DNA of 64,000 nt, taken from NCBI GenBank assembly GCA_024236195.1, contig JACKKZ010000007.1, positions 58,968 to 122,967 on the forward strand, written 5' to 3'. The stretch is from Sphingomonadaceae bacterium. Lineage in GTDB: Bacteria; Pseudomonadota; Alphaproteobacteria; Sphingomonadales; Sphingomonadaceae. Positions 41,048 through 51,102 of this stretch are shown here, in pieces; position 1 is the first letter of the stretch; every line of letters starts with the position of its first letter. The notes beneath the pieces are model-generated. The model saw nothing but the letters and a program-made list of their open reading frames with translations. It ran no database searches and was not told the DNA's origin. The translations under genes were made by a program, and so were the position numbers.

Positions 41048-43062
41048 TGCGGCGGCTGGGCGGACATCTGGCATGCCTCGCCGGGGCACTGGCACTCGCG
41101 GCCTGCGGCGGCGGCGGAAGTAGCGGCGGCGGATCGACCAGTGGTGGCGGCACTGGCGGCGGGACCAGTGGCGGTGGCACTTCCACCGGCGGGCTGTTTA
41201 CGCCCCCAGCACAGGTCGCGCTCAGCACGGGTGAAGTGCAGCAGATCATCGCGCAGGCAGTGGGTGAAGCGCAATCGCGCGGCCAGCCTTCCGTGATCGC
41301 CGTGACCGACAGGGTCGGCAATGTTCTCGCCGTATTCAGCATGACCGGCGCTCCGGCGATGACCAAGGTCAGCACCAAGACCATTGGCGGACAGGCCGCG
41401 GCCGGGCAGGAAATCGGCCTGCAAGGCGCCATGGTTCCCTCGACGGCTGCAGCCATCGCCAAGGCGATCACCGGGGCATACCTCTCCAGCGGCGGCAATG
41501 CCTTCTCCAGCCGCACGGCGAGCCAGATCGTGCAGCAGCATTTCCCCCCGGCACCGACAGCCGTCGGGCTGGAAAGTGGCCCGCTTTTTGGTGTGCAGTT
41601 CAGCCAGTTGCCCTGCTCGGACCTGTCCGAACGATTCAACCCCATGGGCGGCAGCGGCGCACTGATCGGGCCCAAGCGTTCGCCGCTGGGCCTTGCCGCT
41701 GATCCGGGTGGCTTTCCGCTCTACAAGAACGGGCTGGTCGTGGGCGGCATCGGCGTCATGGGCGATGGCGATTATGGCTATGATGACAATATCCTCGATG
41801 TTGACGCGGATGCCGATGAAGCGATCGCCTTTGCCGGGGCGCAGGGCTTCCTGCCGCCCGATGAAATCCGCGCCGACCGTATCCCGGTGGATGGAACGAC
41901 CTTGCGTTTCAGTGACGCGACCGTGGCTGACCTTGGCCCGCTGCAGACCAGCTTTGGCGCAGTCAACGGCCCGGCAGGCGGGTTGGTGGCGGTGGCTGGA
42001 TATACCGACGGCACCGTCCGCGCAGGCACGGCCTATGGCAGCGAAGCCTCCGGCATCCGCGCCAGCACACCTGCGGAATTCTCCAACAGCGATGCTTTCG
42101 TCCTCACCGACGGGAATGGCAATAATCGCTATCCGATCCGGGGCGGCACGGATGGCGCGGCAGTCGGTACACCGCTGACCGCTGCAGAAGTCCGCGCGGT
42201 GCTGGAAGAAGCCTTCACTGTGCTTTCCCGCGCCCGTGCACAAATCCGGCGTCCGTTGGACAGCCGAATGCAGGCGTCGATCAGCATCGTCGATACGAAT
42301 GGCCAGATCCTCGGCCTGGTTCGTTCGCCCGACGGTCCAATCTTTGGTACGGACGTGTCACTGCAGAAAGCGCGCACGGCGACGTTCTTCTCTGGCTCCA
42401 ATGCTGCGGGTGATTTGCTGGCGACGCCAGTGGTGCCGGGCGTTACCAACGTCCCCGCCTATGTCCAGCGCGTGCGGACCTTCCTCGGTGACGCAACCGC
42501 ATTGACGGGCACTTTCGCCTTTGCGGACCGTTCGGGCGGGAACCTTTCGCGGCCATACTTTCCTGATGGCGAAGTCGCGCGTCCGCCGGGGCCGCTTTCG
42601 GTCGAGCAATCGAGCCAGTGGAGCCCCTTTGCAGTGGGTCTCCAGACCGATCTCGTCACGCCCAATATCGGCGCTCATGTCGCCTTTATCGCCAATAATG
42701 GCACCGGTGCGGATACGCCGCGTAGCTGCACCCAATTGCCCGCGACTTCGCAAGGCACACCGCGCATCGCCAATGGTATCCAGATTTTCCCCGGCTCTGT
42801 GCCCATCTATCGCGGTAACCAGCTGGTCGGCGGGATTGGCGTGTCAGGTGACGGGATCGACCAGGATGACATGGTCGCCTTCCTCGGCACCCATAATGCC
42901 GGGCTGCGGGTCGGCGGCATCGGGAATGCGGACCCGTCGATCCGCGCTGACCGCATCGTGGTAAGCCTCGCCGGTGGGGCATCCGTCCGGCTGCGCTATG
43001 TCAGTTGCCCCTTCGCGCCGTTCCTCGACACGGCTGAGCAAAATGTGTGTCAGGGGTTGTAA
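41047..43062 (+). CDS. Lipoprotein with two GlcG/HbpS-like domains
   Basis: This 671-residue protein has a lipobox (ALAAC, cysteine at residue 19) followed by a Gly/Ser/Thr linker (about 20-48). Two related domains follow: about 55-300 (QPSVIAVTDRVGNVLAVF and GLVVGGIGVMGDG) and about 370-655 (ASISIVDTNGQILGLVRSPD and LVGGIGVSGDG). Both match the GlcG/HbpS (DUF336) pattern, a fold that binds heme or small ligands. It carries no CXXCH. The lipid anchor would place it at a membrane beside the cytochromes. It joins both neighbours by overlapping stop and start codons. Confidence 0.8.
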   Translation: MRRLGGHLACLAGALALAACGGGGSSGGGSTSGGGTGGGTSGGGTSTGGLFTPPAQVALSTGEVQQIIAQAVGEAQSRGQPSVIAVTDRVGNVLAVFSMTGAPAMTKVSTKTIGGQAAAGQEIGLQGAMVPSTAAAIAKAITGAYLSSGGNAFSSRTASQIVQQHFPPAPTAVGLESGPLFGVQFSQLPCSDLSERFNPMGGSGALIGPKRSPLGLAADPGGFPLYKNGLVVGGIGVMGDGDYGYDDNILDVDADADEAIAFAGAQGFLPPDEIRADRIPVDGTTLRFSDATVADLGPLQTSFGAVNGPAGGLVAVAGYTDGTVRAGTAYGSEASGIRASTPAEFSNSDAFVLTDGNGNNRYPIRGGTDGAAVGTPLTAAEVRAVLEEAFTVLSRARAQIRRPLDSRMQASISIVDTNGQILGLVRSPDGPIFGTDVSLQKARTATFFSGSNAAGDLLATPVVPGVTNVPAYVQRVRTFLGDATALTGTFAFADRSGGNLSRPYFPDGEVARPPGPLSVEQSSQWSPFAVGLQTDLVTPNIGAHVAFIANNGTGADTPRSCTQLPATSQGTPRIANGIQIFPGSVPIYRGNQLVGGIGVSGDGIDQDDMVAFLGTHNAGLRVGGIGNADPSIRADRIVVSLAGGASVRLRYVSCPFAPFLDTAEQNVCQGL

Positions 43063-44933
43063 TGAGCGTGCCGTTCCTCATCCCGCTCGTTTTGCAGCAA
43101 GCCGCCAGCGGCGAATTGCCGCCGCAGGAGCCGGAGCAGCCGGTCGAGGTTGCAGCGGAAGCGGCTGCGGAAGTTCCCTATGATGACCAGACAGTCGCGC
43201 CGATCGAACCCGACCTGATCGACGGACGTCGTCGCCCCGGCTATAATCCGGACCTGCCTGATCGGGCGAACCAGGATAATGAAGGGGCCGTGCGCGCCCC
43301 GCCGCCGGAAGCCTTCCCGACCGATCAGGTGCCGATCCCGGACCGTTGGCGCCTGATCCAGACGCTGGGCGTGGTGAAGGAAAATATCTGGGACCCCTAT
43401 GGCCAGAACACCTACAAGGGTGACCGGCCGATCAACCCGGACAAGGTGCCGTGGCTGCCGATCAAGGAGGATGACTGGTTCTTCATCCTCAATGCGATCA
43501 GCGACACAGTGATCGAACCGCGCACTTTCCCGATCCCCGTGGGTGTCCAGACCACTGCCGACCCGGACCGGCTGGACGTGTTCGGCAATGATTTCAGCAC
43601 GGTCGTGTCGCAGACCTTCATCGTGGGCGGTGCTCTGCTGAAGGGGATGACGGCTTTCAAGCCGCCGACCATTGAATATCGCCTGACGTTGGCGTTCAAC
43701 GTCAACTATGTCGATGTGCCCGAGCGGCGGGTGTTGTTCGTGGAGCCGAGCAAGCCGACGCATCGGACAGATTATTTCCTCGGCGTGCAAGAAGCCTTTG
43801 TCGATTATCACTTTGGCCAGTTCGATAATTCGCGGTTTGATTTCATCTCGGCACGGGTGGGCATTCAGCCGTTTCAGTCGGATTTCCGCGGCTTCCTGTT
43901 CAATGACAACCAGCTCGGCATCCGCATCTTCGGCAATCGCGACAATAATCGGCTGCAGTTCAATCTGGGTGCGTTCTGGCGGTTGGAGAAGGACACGAAC
44001 AGCGGCCTGAATGCGATCCTGCAGCGACCGCGCGACGATTTCGTGTTTGTCGCCAATATCTACCGCCAGGACTTCCTGATCCCGGCGCTGACCAGCCAGT
44101 TCACGGTCGTCTATAACCGCAACCGCGAAGGCAATGACGTCCAGATCGACGACAATGGCTTCCCCGTGCGCCCGGCATTGCTGGGCGATCTGCGCGGGCG
44201 CGATTATGATGTGGTCTATCTGGGCTATAATGCAGATGGCCGGATCGGGCGGATCAATGTCACCGCCAGCGCCTATGCCGCTTTGGGGGAAGATCGGAAC
44301 AGCTTCTTCACCAGCCAGCCCGCCAATATCGAAGCCTTCTTTGCCGCAACAGAGCTGAGCTATGACAAGGACTGGATGCGCTTCCGTCTTTCTGCAGCCT
44401 ATGCCACCGGCGATGGCGATCCTTATGACAACAAGGAAACCGGCTTCGACGCGATTTTCGAAAACCCGGTCTTCGCCGGGGCCGATACCTCATACTGGAT
44501 AAGGCAGACGATCCCCTTTGCCGGCGGTGGCCGCGTAATCAGCGTCAATGGCCGCAACGGCATCCTCAACTCGCTGCGGTCGAGCAAGGAACAAGGCCAG
44601 TCGAACTTCAACAACCCCGGCCTGATGCTGGTTGGCGCCGGGGCCGATTTCGATGTCTCGCCGGAACTGCGCATTTCCGCCAATGCCAACCATTTGTGGT
44701 TTGAAAATACGGCAGTGATCCAGGCTCTGCGTAATGAAGGCTCGATCCCCAAGGATATTGGCTGGGACCTGTCCGCCGCGGCGATCTGGCGGCCCAAGGC
44801 AACGCAGAACATCGTCGTGCGCCTGTCGGGCGCAGCGCTGATGTCTGGTGGCGGTTTCCGCGACCTGTTCGATAATCTCGGCAATGACCGCAATTACTAT
44901 TCGGTGCTGGCAAACGTGACCTTTACCTACTGA
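43062..44933 (+). CDS. Outer-membrane beta-barrel protein (porin-like)
   Basis: This 623-residue protein starts with a short hydrophobic stretch and a Pro/Glu/Ala-rich segment. The remainder alternates in the manner of a barrel (VNYVDVPERRVLFVEP, RLQFNLGAFWRLEKD) and ends in an aromatic residue (VTFTY). It has no plug domain or CXXCH, so it is not a TonB receptor. Lying between two heme proteins in a coupled operon, it may be the porin part of an electron conduit, as MtrB/PioB are elsewhere. No close similarity to those is claimed. Confidence 0.78.
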   Translation: MSVPFLIPLVLQQAASGELPPQEPEQPVEVAAEAAAEVPYDDQTVAPIEPDLIDGRRRPGYNPDLPDRANQDNEGAVRAPPPEAFPTDQVPIPDRWRLIQTLGVVKENIWDPYGQNTYKGDRPINPDKVPWLPIKEDDWFFILNAISDTVIEPRTFPIPVGVQTTADPDRLDVFGNDFSTVVSQTFIVGGALLKGMTAFKPPTIEYRLTLAFNVNYVDVPERRVLFVEPSKPTHRTDYFLGVQEAFVDYHFGQFDNSRFDFISARVGIQPFQSDFRGFLFNDNQLGIRIFGNRDNNRLQFNLGAFWRLEKDTNSGLNAILQRPRDDFVFVANIYRQDFLIPALTSQFTVVYNRNREGNDVQIDDNGFPVRPALLGDLRGRDYDVVYLGYNADGRIGRINVTASAYAALGEDRNSFFTSQPANIEAFFAATELSYDKDWMRFRLSAAYATGDGDPYDNKETGFDAIFENPVFAGADTSYWIRQTIPFAGGGRVISVNGRNGILNSLRSSKEQGQSNFNNPGLMLVGAGADFDVSPELRISANANHLWFENTAVIQALRNEGSIPKDIGWDLSAAAIWRPKATQNIVVRLSGAALMSGGGFRDLFDNLGNDRNYYSVLANVTFTY

Positions 44934-47900
44934 TGCGCATCTATCGCCTTGTCGCCTTCTGGGCCGCGTTCCTGCTCTTCGGGGTAGCCTTGTCTGTCGG
45001 CCAGTTGCAGGCCTCTGGCGGGGAGAAAGCCGTCAAGCGGGACTATTCGCTGGTCAAGACGCCAGCTGCACCGGAAATGCAGACTGACGCCATGGTCGAA
45101 GCCAAGTCGGTCGGGTGCAAGAGTTGCCACGATCCCCACAGCAAGTGGGAAGGCATGTGGGACATGCACGAAACCCCGGCGGTGAAGCTGGGCTGCACCG
45201 ATTGCCATGGCGGAAATGTTTCCATCATGGGCAATCCGGACCTGCCGCATGACCACCCCGATTATGTCACCGCGCGCGAAGCTGCGCATGTGCTGCCGAA
45301 ATATCCCGACGCCTGGCATTATCCTTCGTCTGCCAACCCGGCACGCACCTATGCGTTGCTGAACAAGGAAGCGCCGGAGTTCATCCGCTTCGTCAATCCG
45401 TCAGATTATCGCGTGGTGCGTGAAGCCTGCGGGGCCTGTCACTTGCAGACCATCGAAGCGGCGGAACGCTCGATCATGGCGTCGGGCGCGATGCTGTGGG
45501 GCGGGGCGGCCTATAATAACGGTATCGTTCCCTTCAAGAATTACGTCTTTGGCGAAGCCTATACCCGCGATGGCGTAGCGGCGAAGATCGAAAGCCCGGG
45601 CGATACGCCGGGTTCGGTTACGGAGCGCCAGGCGGCGCGTGGCGCGCTGGGCGCGCTCTATCCCCTGCCCAACTGGACAGTGATCCCGCCCGCTGATGTG
45701 TTCCGCGTGTTCGAACGTGGCGGGCGCAATATCGCTTCACAATTCCCGGAAATCGGCCTGCCTAACCCGACCGGGCTGATCCAGCGGTTGGAAGAGCCGG
45801 GGCGGCCTGACCTTAAGCAATCCAATCGCGGCATGGGCACGGGCCTGCGCGTCGCAATCCCGGTGCTCAACATCCACAAGACCCGCCTCAACGATCCCTT
45901 CATGTGGTTCATGGGCACGAATGATCAGCCGGGCGACTATCGCCATTCGGGCTGCGCGGCCTGCCACGTGGTCTATGCCAATGACCGCGAACCGCGCCAC
46001 AGCCTGACCTATGCCAAGTTTGGCCGTGATGGTCAGTCGATCACCACCGATCCGACCATTGCCGGCAAGATGCAGCCCGCCGGTTGCCACGATCCGCATG
46101 GTGCAGGCGATGCGCATGGCAGCGGCGACGATCACGGCAAGAGCGGCGCTGTCCATGAAGAGGGCGATGGGGCGAAAGAAGGCCTGATGAAGGAGAAGGG
46201 CCACCCGCTGCAGCATGTCTTCACCCGCTCGATTCCGACTTCGCAATGCATGAATTGCCACATGCACCAGCCAAATATCTTCCTGAATTCCTTCCTCGGC
46301 TACACCATGTGGGATTACGAATCCGATGCCCCCTCCATGTGGCCGAAGGAACAGAAATTCCCCACGGCGGACGAAGTGCACAAGGTGCTGGAGCGTAACC
46401 CGGAAGGTGCCGCGCCCAAGGGCAAGTGGGCTGACCTCGATTTCCTGCGCAATGTCTATGACTTGAACCCGGAGCTGAAAGACACGCAATTCGCCGATTA
46501 TCATGGCCATGGCTGGAACTTCCGCGCGATCTTCAAGCGTGACCGCGAGGGGAACCTGCTCGATGCCTATGGCAAGGTGGTCGATCCCGATGACCCGGAA
46601 AAATGGCGCAAGGGCGATGAAGGCAAGTTTGTCCCGGTCGGCACCAATCCGGGCAAAGCCGTGCATATGTTCGACATTCATGCCGAACAGGGCATGCAAT
46701 GCGCGGATTGCCATTTCGCGCAGGACAGTCATGGCAATGGCCTGATCTATGGCGAAGTCGCCAATGCGATCGAGATCGGGTGCAAGGATTGCCACGGCAC
46801 TGCCGATGCCTATCCGAACCTGCTGACCAGCGGCCCGGCGGCCCCGCCCAAGGGCAACAACCTCGCCCTGCTGCGCAACCCCGATGGCCAGCGCCGCTTT
46901 GAATGGCAATATGACGAGAACGGCCGCCGCGTGCTGATCCAGCGTTCGCTGCTTGATCCGGAGCTGGAATGGGAAGTCAGCCTGGCGAAGGACTCGGTTG
47001 ATCCAACTCTGCCCGAATGCGTACTCAATGAAAGCACCAATGACGGCCCCTGCTTCAATCCCAAGTCAGCCCGCGCCAAATTGATGAGCGCGAGCGGGGC
47101 CGAAGACGGCAATTTCGCCTTCGGCACCGGCATCGCGCCGGATGAGCGGGCGCATAAGGATCCGGAGATGGCATGTTTCACCTGCCACCTGTCCTGGACC
47201 ACCAGTTGCGGCGGGTGTCACCTGCCGATTGAAGCCAACTGGAAGACCAAGATGCACCATTTTGAGGGGAAGGAGACGCGTAACTTCGCGACTTACAACC
47301 CGCAGGTAGCGCGTGACCAGATGTTCCAGCTGGGCAAGCACCAGACGACCAAGGGCAATCAGGTCGCACCGGTCCGCTCCAGCTCGGCGCTGGTGCTGTC
47401 CTCCACCAATATCAACCGCGAGCGCATCTATGTGCAGCAGCCCCCGATCAGTGCGGTTGGCTATTCCAGCCAGGCCTTCGCGCCGCACTTCCCGCATACA
47501 GTGCGCCTGACAGAGACCAAGACCTGCACCGATTGCCACCTGTCCGAAGCGGATGACAATAACGCGATCATGGCGCAGCTGCTCTTGCTGGGGACGAACT
47601 ATGTCAACTTCGTCGGCCTCAACGCATGGACCGGGGAAGAGGGCGGCTTCGAAGCAATCCGGGTGACTGAATATGACGAGCCGCAGGCTGTGCTCGGGTC
47701 CTACCTGCACAAATATGCCTATCCCGAATATTACCGCCAGTTCGTCGAGGATAATGACCGCGAGCTGAAAGACTGGACGCGCGGCGAGGCCTTTGACAGC
47801 GGCTTGTCGGGCGAAACCAAGCCGCTCGAACAATTCGCCAATGTCCATGAAGGCACCAGCGGGCGCGTCGGATGCCTGCAACTGCGCGGCGAATATATGT

Positions 47901-49069
47901 TCGTGGCAGAGGGCAAGGGCGGCTTTGCCGTCTATGACGTGGCCTCCATCGCGAATAAGGGCTTCTCCGAACGGATCATCGAAGGGCCATTCTCGCCGCT
48001 CGGCCACAATACGCGGGTGAAGAGCGCCAATGCCACCTGCATGGCGCTGCCCACCGAACAGGCTATCGCACCGTCACGGAATACGCCGGAAATGCAGCAG
48101 ATGAACCAGGAACAGCCGTTTCTGCCGATCTATCACTATGCTGCGATCACCGATTCCGAAGAGGGGCTGATCCTCGTCAATGTCGATACTTTCGCTGATG
48201 GCGAGTTCCGCAACAACAAGCTGAAGCGGGCGGTGACATGGAACGAAGGCGGCGTCCTGAATGGTGCGCGGCATATCCACCTCGCCGGTGAAATCGCCTA
48301 TATCACGGCAGATCGCGGGCTGGTGGTCGTCGATCTGTCTGACCCGCTTAACCCGCAACTGGCAGCGGTGCGCGAATTGCAGGATGCGCGGGCCAGCGCG
48401 ATCCAGTTCCGCTACTTGTGGGTAACTGACATGGACGGGCTGAAGCTGTTCGATGTCACCAACCTGCGCAACCCGGTGGCCGTGCCGGAGGCGACGATTG
48501 AACTCGCCAATGCTCGCCGCCTCTATATCGCGCGCACCTATGCCTATGTCGCAGCCAAGCAGGATGGGCTGGTGATCGTGGACGTGACGCGCCCGACTGC
48601 GCCGAAGATCTACAAGCGCGAGACGCTGGGCGGGCTCATGAATGATGCAGAGGATGTCGTGCTCGGCTCCACCAATGCCTCGCTCTTCGCCTATGTCGCG
48701 GACGGGGTGAACGGGATGAAAGTGATCCAGATGACCAGCCCGGACAGCCAGCGCAATTTCTACGGCTTCTCGCCCAAACCAATGCCCGAACTGGTGGCCT
48801 GGGCGAAGACCAAGGGGCCCGCGATTGCCATGTCACGCGGCCTTGCACGGGATCGTGCAGTTGATGAAACCGGCGGCCAGATTGCCATCTTTGGCCGCCT
48901 CGGCTCGCGGCCCTTCACCCGGCCTGAGATGGAACGCCTGTTCCTGACCCGTGGCGGCTTCCCGTGGAAGGTCAGTGATGACGTCGATATGGGCGCATGG
49001 GTCGGCGGCGGATCATGGCGCGCTGCAAATAGTGCAGGCGAGCCGGAAGAGGCGCTGGGCGGGCAGTAG
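44933..49069 (+). CDS. Decaheme cytochrome c fused to an LVIVD beta-propeller
   Basis: This 1378-residue protein has an N-terminal signal or anchor (about 7-25). Ten CXXCH sites follow, at C62, C88, C166, C341, C439, C590, C617, C748, C759 and C865. A His-rich linker (about 385-410) separates hemes four and five. The C-terminal part (about 880-1300) has repeated blocks such as ITADRGLVVVDLSDPLNPQ and VAAKQDGLVIVDVTRPTAP, typical of LVIVD-repeat propellers. The ATG overlaps the porin stop. Such a size suits an outer-membrane or surface electron carrier; the partner is unknown. Confidence 0.9.
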   Translation: MRIYRLVAFWAAFLLFGVALSVGQLQASGGEKAVKRDYSLVKTPAAPEMQTDAMVEAKSVGCKSCHDPHSKWEGMWDMHETPAVKLGCTDCHGGNVSIMGNPDLPHDHPDYVTAREAAHVLPKYPDAWHYPSSANPARTYALLNKEAPEFIRFVNPSDYRVVREACGACHLQTIEAAERSIMASGAMLWGGAAYNNGIVPFKNYVFGEAYTRDGVAAKIESPGDTPGSVTERQAARGALGALYPLPNWTVIPPADVFRVFERGGRNIASQFPEIGLPNPTGLIQRLEEPGRPDLKQSNRGMGTGLRVAIPVLNIHKTRLNDPFMWFMGTNDQPGDYRHSGCAACHVVYANDREPRHSLTYAKFGRDGQSITTDPTIAGKMQPAGCHDPHGAGDAHGSGDDHGKSGAVHEEGDGAKEGLMKEKGHPLQHVFTRSIPTSQCMNCHMHQPNIFLNSFLGYTMWDYESDAPSMWPKEQKFPTADEVHKVLERNPEGAAPKGKWADLDFLRNVYDLNPELKDTQFADYHGHGWNFRAIFKRDREGNLLDAYGKVVDPDDPEKWRKGDEGKFVPVGTNPGKAVHMFDIHAEQGMQCADCHFAQDSHGNGLIYGEVANAIEIGCKDCHGTADAYPNLLTSGPAAPPKGNNLALLRNPDGQRRFEWQYDENGRRVLIQRSLLDPELEWEVSLAKDSVDPTLPECVLNESTNDGPCFNPKSARAKLMSASGAEDGNFAFGTGIAPDERAHKDPEMACFTCHLSWTTSCGGCHLPIEANWKTKMHHFEGKETRNFATYNPQVARDQMFQLGKHQTTKGNQVAPVRSSSALVLSSTNINRERIYVQQPPISAVGYSSQAFAPHFPHTVRLTETKTCTDCHLSEADDNNAIMAQLLLLGTNYVNFVGLNAWTGEEGGFEAIRVTEYDEPQAVLGSYLHKYAYPEYYRQFVEDNDRELKDWTRGEAFDSGLSGETKPLEQFANVHEGTSGRVGCLQLRGEYMFVAEGKGGFAVYDVASIANKGFSERIIEGPFSPLGHNTRVKSANATCMALPTEQAIAPSRNTPEMQQMNQEQPFLPIYHYAAITDSEEGLILVNVDTFADGEFRNNKLKRAVTWNEGGVLNGARHIHLAGEIAYITADRGLVVVDLSDPLNPQLAAVRELQDARASAIQFRYLWVTDMDGLKLFDVTNLRNPVAVPEATIELANARRLYIARTYAYVAAKQDGLVIVDVTRPTAPKIYKRETLGGLMNDAEDVVLGSTNASLFAYVADGVNGMKVIQMTSPDSQRNFYGFSPKPMPELVAWAKTKGPAIAMSRGLARDRAVDETGGQIAIFGRLGSRPFTRPEMERLFLTRGGFPWKVSDDVDMGAWVGGGSWRAANSAGEPEEALGGQ

Positions 49070-49076
49070 GCGCGCC

Positions 49077-49460
49077 ATGGGATTGCGGCATAAGGCAGCC
49101 CCCGCACTGGTTGCATTCTGCTTTGCAGTCGGGGCCTCTGCCCATGCGCGTGACATATTGCTAGGCGGATGGTTGCCCTATCACTTCGCGCCGCTGCCCA
49201 TGAACTGGTTCTGGACTTTACTGCTGCCGCTGGACCTCGCGGTTGTGGGCTTGATCGTGCTGCGCAAGGTGGCGGCGGCATTGTGGCTCGGCCTGGCCAT
49301 CATGATCGCTGATGTTTCAGTGAATGCCTATGCGCTGGTGGGGCTGGGATTTCCGGCTTTCGCTTACTCGCTCCCGTTGCAGGCGGCCTTCCTCGGCTAT
49401 TTGCTAGGCGCCATGCCTTTCCTCCTGCGCGACAGAGTCGGCTCAGTGAGACCGGAATAG
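49077..49460 (+). CDS. Small membrane protein of unknown function
   Basis: This 127-residue protein has about four hydrophobic segments, the first possibly a signal peptide (ALVAFCFAVGASAHA). The ATG at 49077 is 7 bases after the decaheme stop; longer frames from 48951 would overlap that gene. I do not recognise the family. Its place in the operon suggests a membrane accessory role. Confidence 0.65.
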   Translation: MGLRHKAAPALVAFCFAVGASAHARDILLGGWLPYHFAPLPMNWFWTLLLPLDLAVVGLIVLRKVAAALWLGLAIMIADVSVNAYALVGLGFPAFAYSLPLQAAFLGYLLGAMPFLLRDRVGSVRPE

Positions 49461-49471
49461 TAACGGGTTCC

Positions 49472-50224
49472 ATGCGCACAGCCTATCTGCATGGCCTGCC
49501 CGGATCGCCGCGCGAGTTAGGGGCGTTTGGTGCGCCCCCTCCACAAGGCTGGCTTTTGCTAGACCGAGGCGCAATGGCGGAAGCTCTCTCAGCTGAAGCG
49601 CATTTTCGAAATCTCGCTACTGCACTGGATGAATTTGCGGAGGCGGGGCCGCTCCGATTGGTCGGCTTTTCGCTCGGCGCTGCTGCGGCGTTGCGGGTCG
49701 TGCCGCTGTTGGAGACGCGCGACCTCGAACTCCATCTGATCGCTCCTGCCGCGCCCCTGCAACTGGGTGACTTCCTGGATCGCCTTGCAGGGCACCAAGT
49801 GTTCAAGCTCGCAGGACGCAGCCCGCGCCTGTTTCGCCTTCTCACGGCGCTGCAAGGTGGCATGGCGCGCGTGACACCCGGCGCGCTGATGAAGGCATTG
49901 TTCGGCAGCGCACAAGGCGATGACCGGGCGCTTGCCGCTGACCCGCATTTCTGCGCTATGTTGGCTGAGGTGCTGCAGGCATCGCTGGGGCAAGGCCGCG
50001 CCGGCTATTGCCGCGAAGTGGAAGCCTTTGTGCAGGATTGGCGCGCTGTCCTGCCGCAGGTCACTTGCCCGGTGCACATCTGGCAGGGGGATGCGGACAA
50101 CTGGGTTGTGCCCGACATGGCGCAAGCACTGGCCGGGGCCTTGCCCGATTGCGCACCGCCAACCCTGCTGGCTGGCAAGTCACATTATTCAGCGTTGCAG
50201 GCCTATCTGGCGGAAAACCCCTAA
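49472..50224 (+). CDS. Alpha/beta hydrolase
   Basis: This 250-residue protein has the alpha/beta-hydrolase pattern: an N-terminal HGLPGSP oxyanion loop, the nucleophile elbow GFSLGAA with the serine near residue 68, an aspartate in QGDADNWV and a histidine in GKSHYS. No signal peptide is seen. It lies 11 bases after the small membrane protein and overlaps the convergent phosphoesterase by four bases. The substrate is unknown. Confidence 0.82.
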   Translation: MRTAYLHGLPGSPRELGAFGAPPPQGWLLLDRGAMAEALSAEAHFRNLATALDEFAEAGPLRLVGFSLGAAAALRVVPLLETRDLELHLIAPAAPLQLGDFLDRLAGHQVFKLAGRSPRLFRLLTALQGGMARVTPGALMKALFGSAQGDDRALAADPHFCAMLAEVLQASLGQGRAGYCREVEAFVQDWRAVLPQVTCPVHIWQGDADNWVVPDMAQALAGALPDCAPPTLLAGKSHYSALQAYLAENP

Positions 50225-51069
50225 CTCCGCTCGGCGAACATATGCTGGATCATGCCCTGCAATTGCGGGGTGTAACTGGCGAGCACGCGCCAGTCGCTGA
50301 CGCGTTCGTAATGGGTGACCAGCCGCGTCCCGTCCCAGCGGTGGAGTGCATAGGTTGGCGGTTCAGTGGTGATAAGGTCGCGCCCGTCGGGCGTGTCCGG
50401 GTCAATCGGGCGCAAATCCATCGCCACCAGCGGCGCGACCGAAGGCGTGACGCCTAGCGGGTGGCCTTCGAACATGGTGAAGATCGGCCGATGCAAATGG
50501 CCGCAATGGATGCCGACGATCTGCTTGTGCCCGCGCACGGCCTCGGCAAAGCGGGCGATCCATGGCTCGCTCATGACCGGGTCCATCCAGTCAATCCCCG
50601 CGACCACTGGCGGGTGGTGCATGAAGATCAGCGTCGGCTGATCGGGCTTCTCGCGGAGCCGGTCGCTGAGCCATGCCGCGCGGCGTTCGCAGAAGGCACC
50701 GCCATGGCGGCCCACTTCCAGTGTATCGAGCAGCAGGATGCGCAGCCCGTCTTTCTCGGCTTCATATTGCACGAAGCCATCATTGGTGGGCGTGTCCGGA
50801 AAGGCCGCAAGCAGCCCTTCACGGCTGTCATGGTTGCCGACCATTGGTAGCACGGGGAAGGGGCATGCAGCCAGAAGCTCAGCAGTCTTGAGGAAGCTGT
50901 CGTGGTCACCGTGATCGGTCATATCGCCGGTTGCCACCAGCATATCGGGGCGGTTCGGCCCATCCAGAACACGCGCAAGAGTTGCACGGAACCGGATCCG
51001 GTTCAGCTCCTCCGGCTTCGCGTCGGGCTCAAATCCGATATGGATATCCGTCAACTGTGCGATCAGCAC
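50221..51069 (-). CDS. Metallophosphoesterase, cAMP-phosphodiesterase (CpdA) type
   Basis: This 282-residue protein has the class III cyclic-nucleotide phosphodiesterase motifs in order: QLTDIHIG, ATGDMTDHGD, MVGNHD, FMHHPP and GIHCGHLHR. These place two metals for phosphodiester cleavage. CpdA-like enzymes break cAMP; GpdQ-like ones cleave glycerophosphodiesters, and sequence alone does not decide. It is 33 bases after the FHA-cytochrome gene on the same strand. With a cyclase and cyclic-nucleotide-binding domains in the locus, a cAMP role is attractive. Confidence 0.83.
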   Translation of the reverse strand: MLIAQLTDIHIGFEPDAKPEELNRIRFRATLARVLDGPNRPDMLVATGDMTDHGDHDSFLKTAELLAACPFPVLPMVGNHDSREGLLAAFPDTPTNDGFVQYEAEKDGLRILLLDTLEVGRHGGAFCERRAAWLSDRLREKPDQPTLIFMHHPPVVAGIDWMDPVMSEPWIARFAEAVRGHKQIVGIHCGHLHRPIFTMFEGHPLGVTPSVAPLVAMDLRPIDPDTPDGRDLITTEPPTYALHRWDGTRLVTHYERVSDWRVLASYTPQLQGMIQHMFAERS

Positions 51070-51102
51070 ATCCTGTTCCCCGGCCCCTTGGTCTGCCGTG
51101 CC

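Noticed and set aside
45313..49069. Repeated CXXCH codons taken as a DNA repeat array
   Set aside because: They are protein-level heme motifs with varied spacing and not a CRISPR or DNA repeat.
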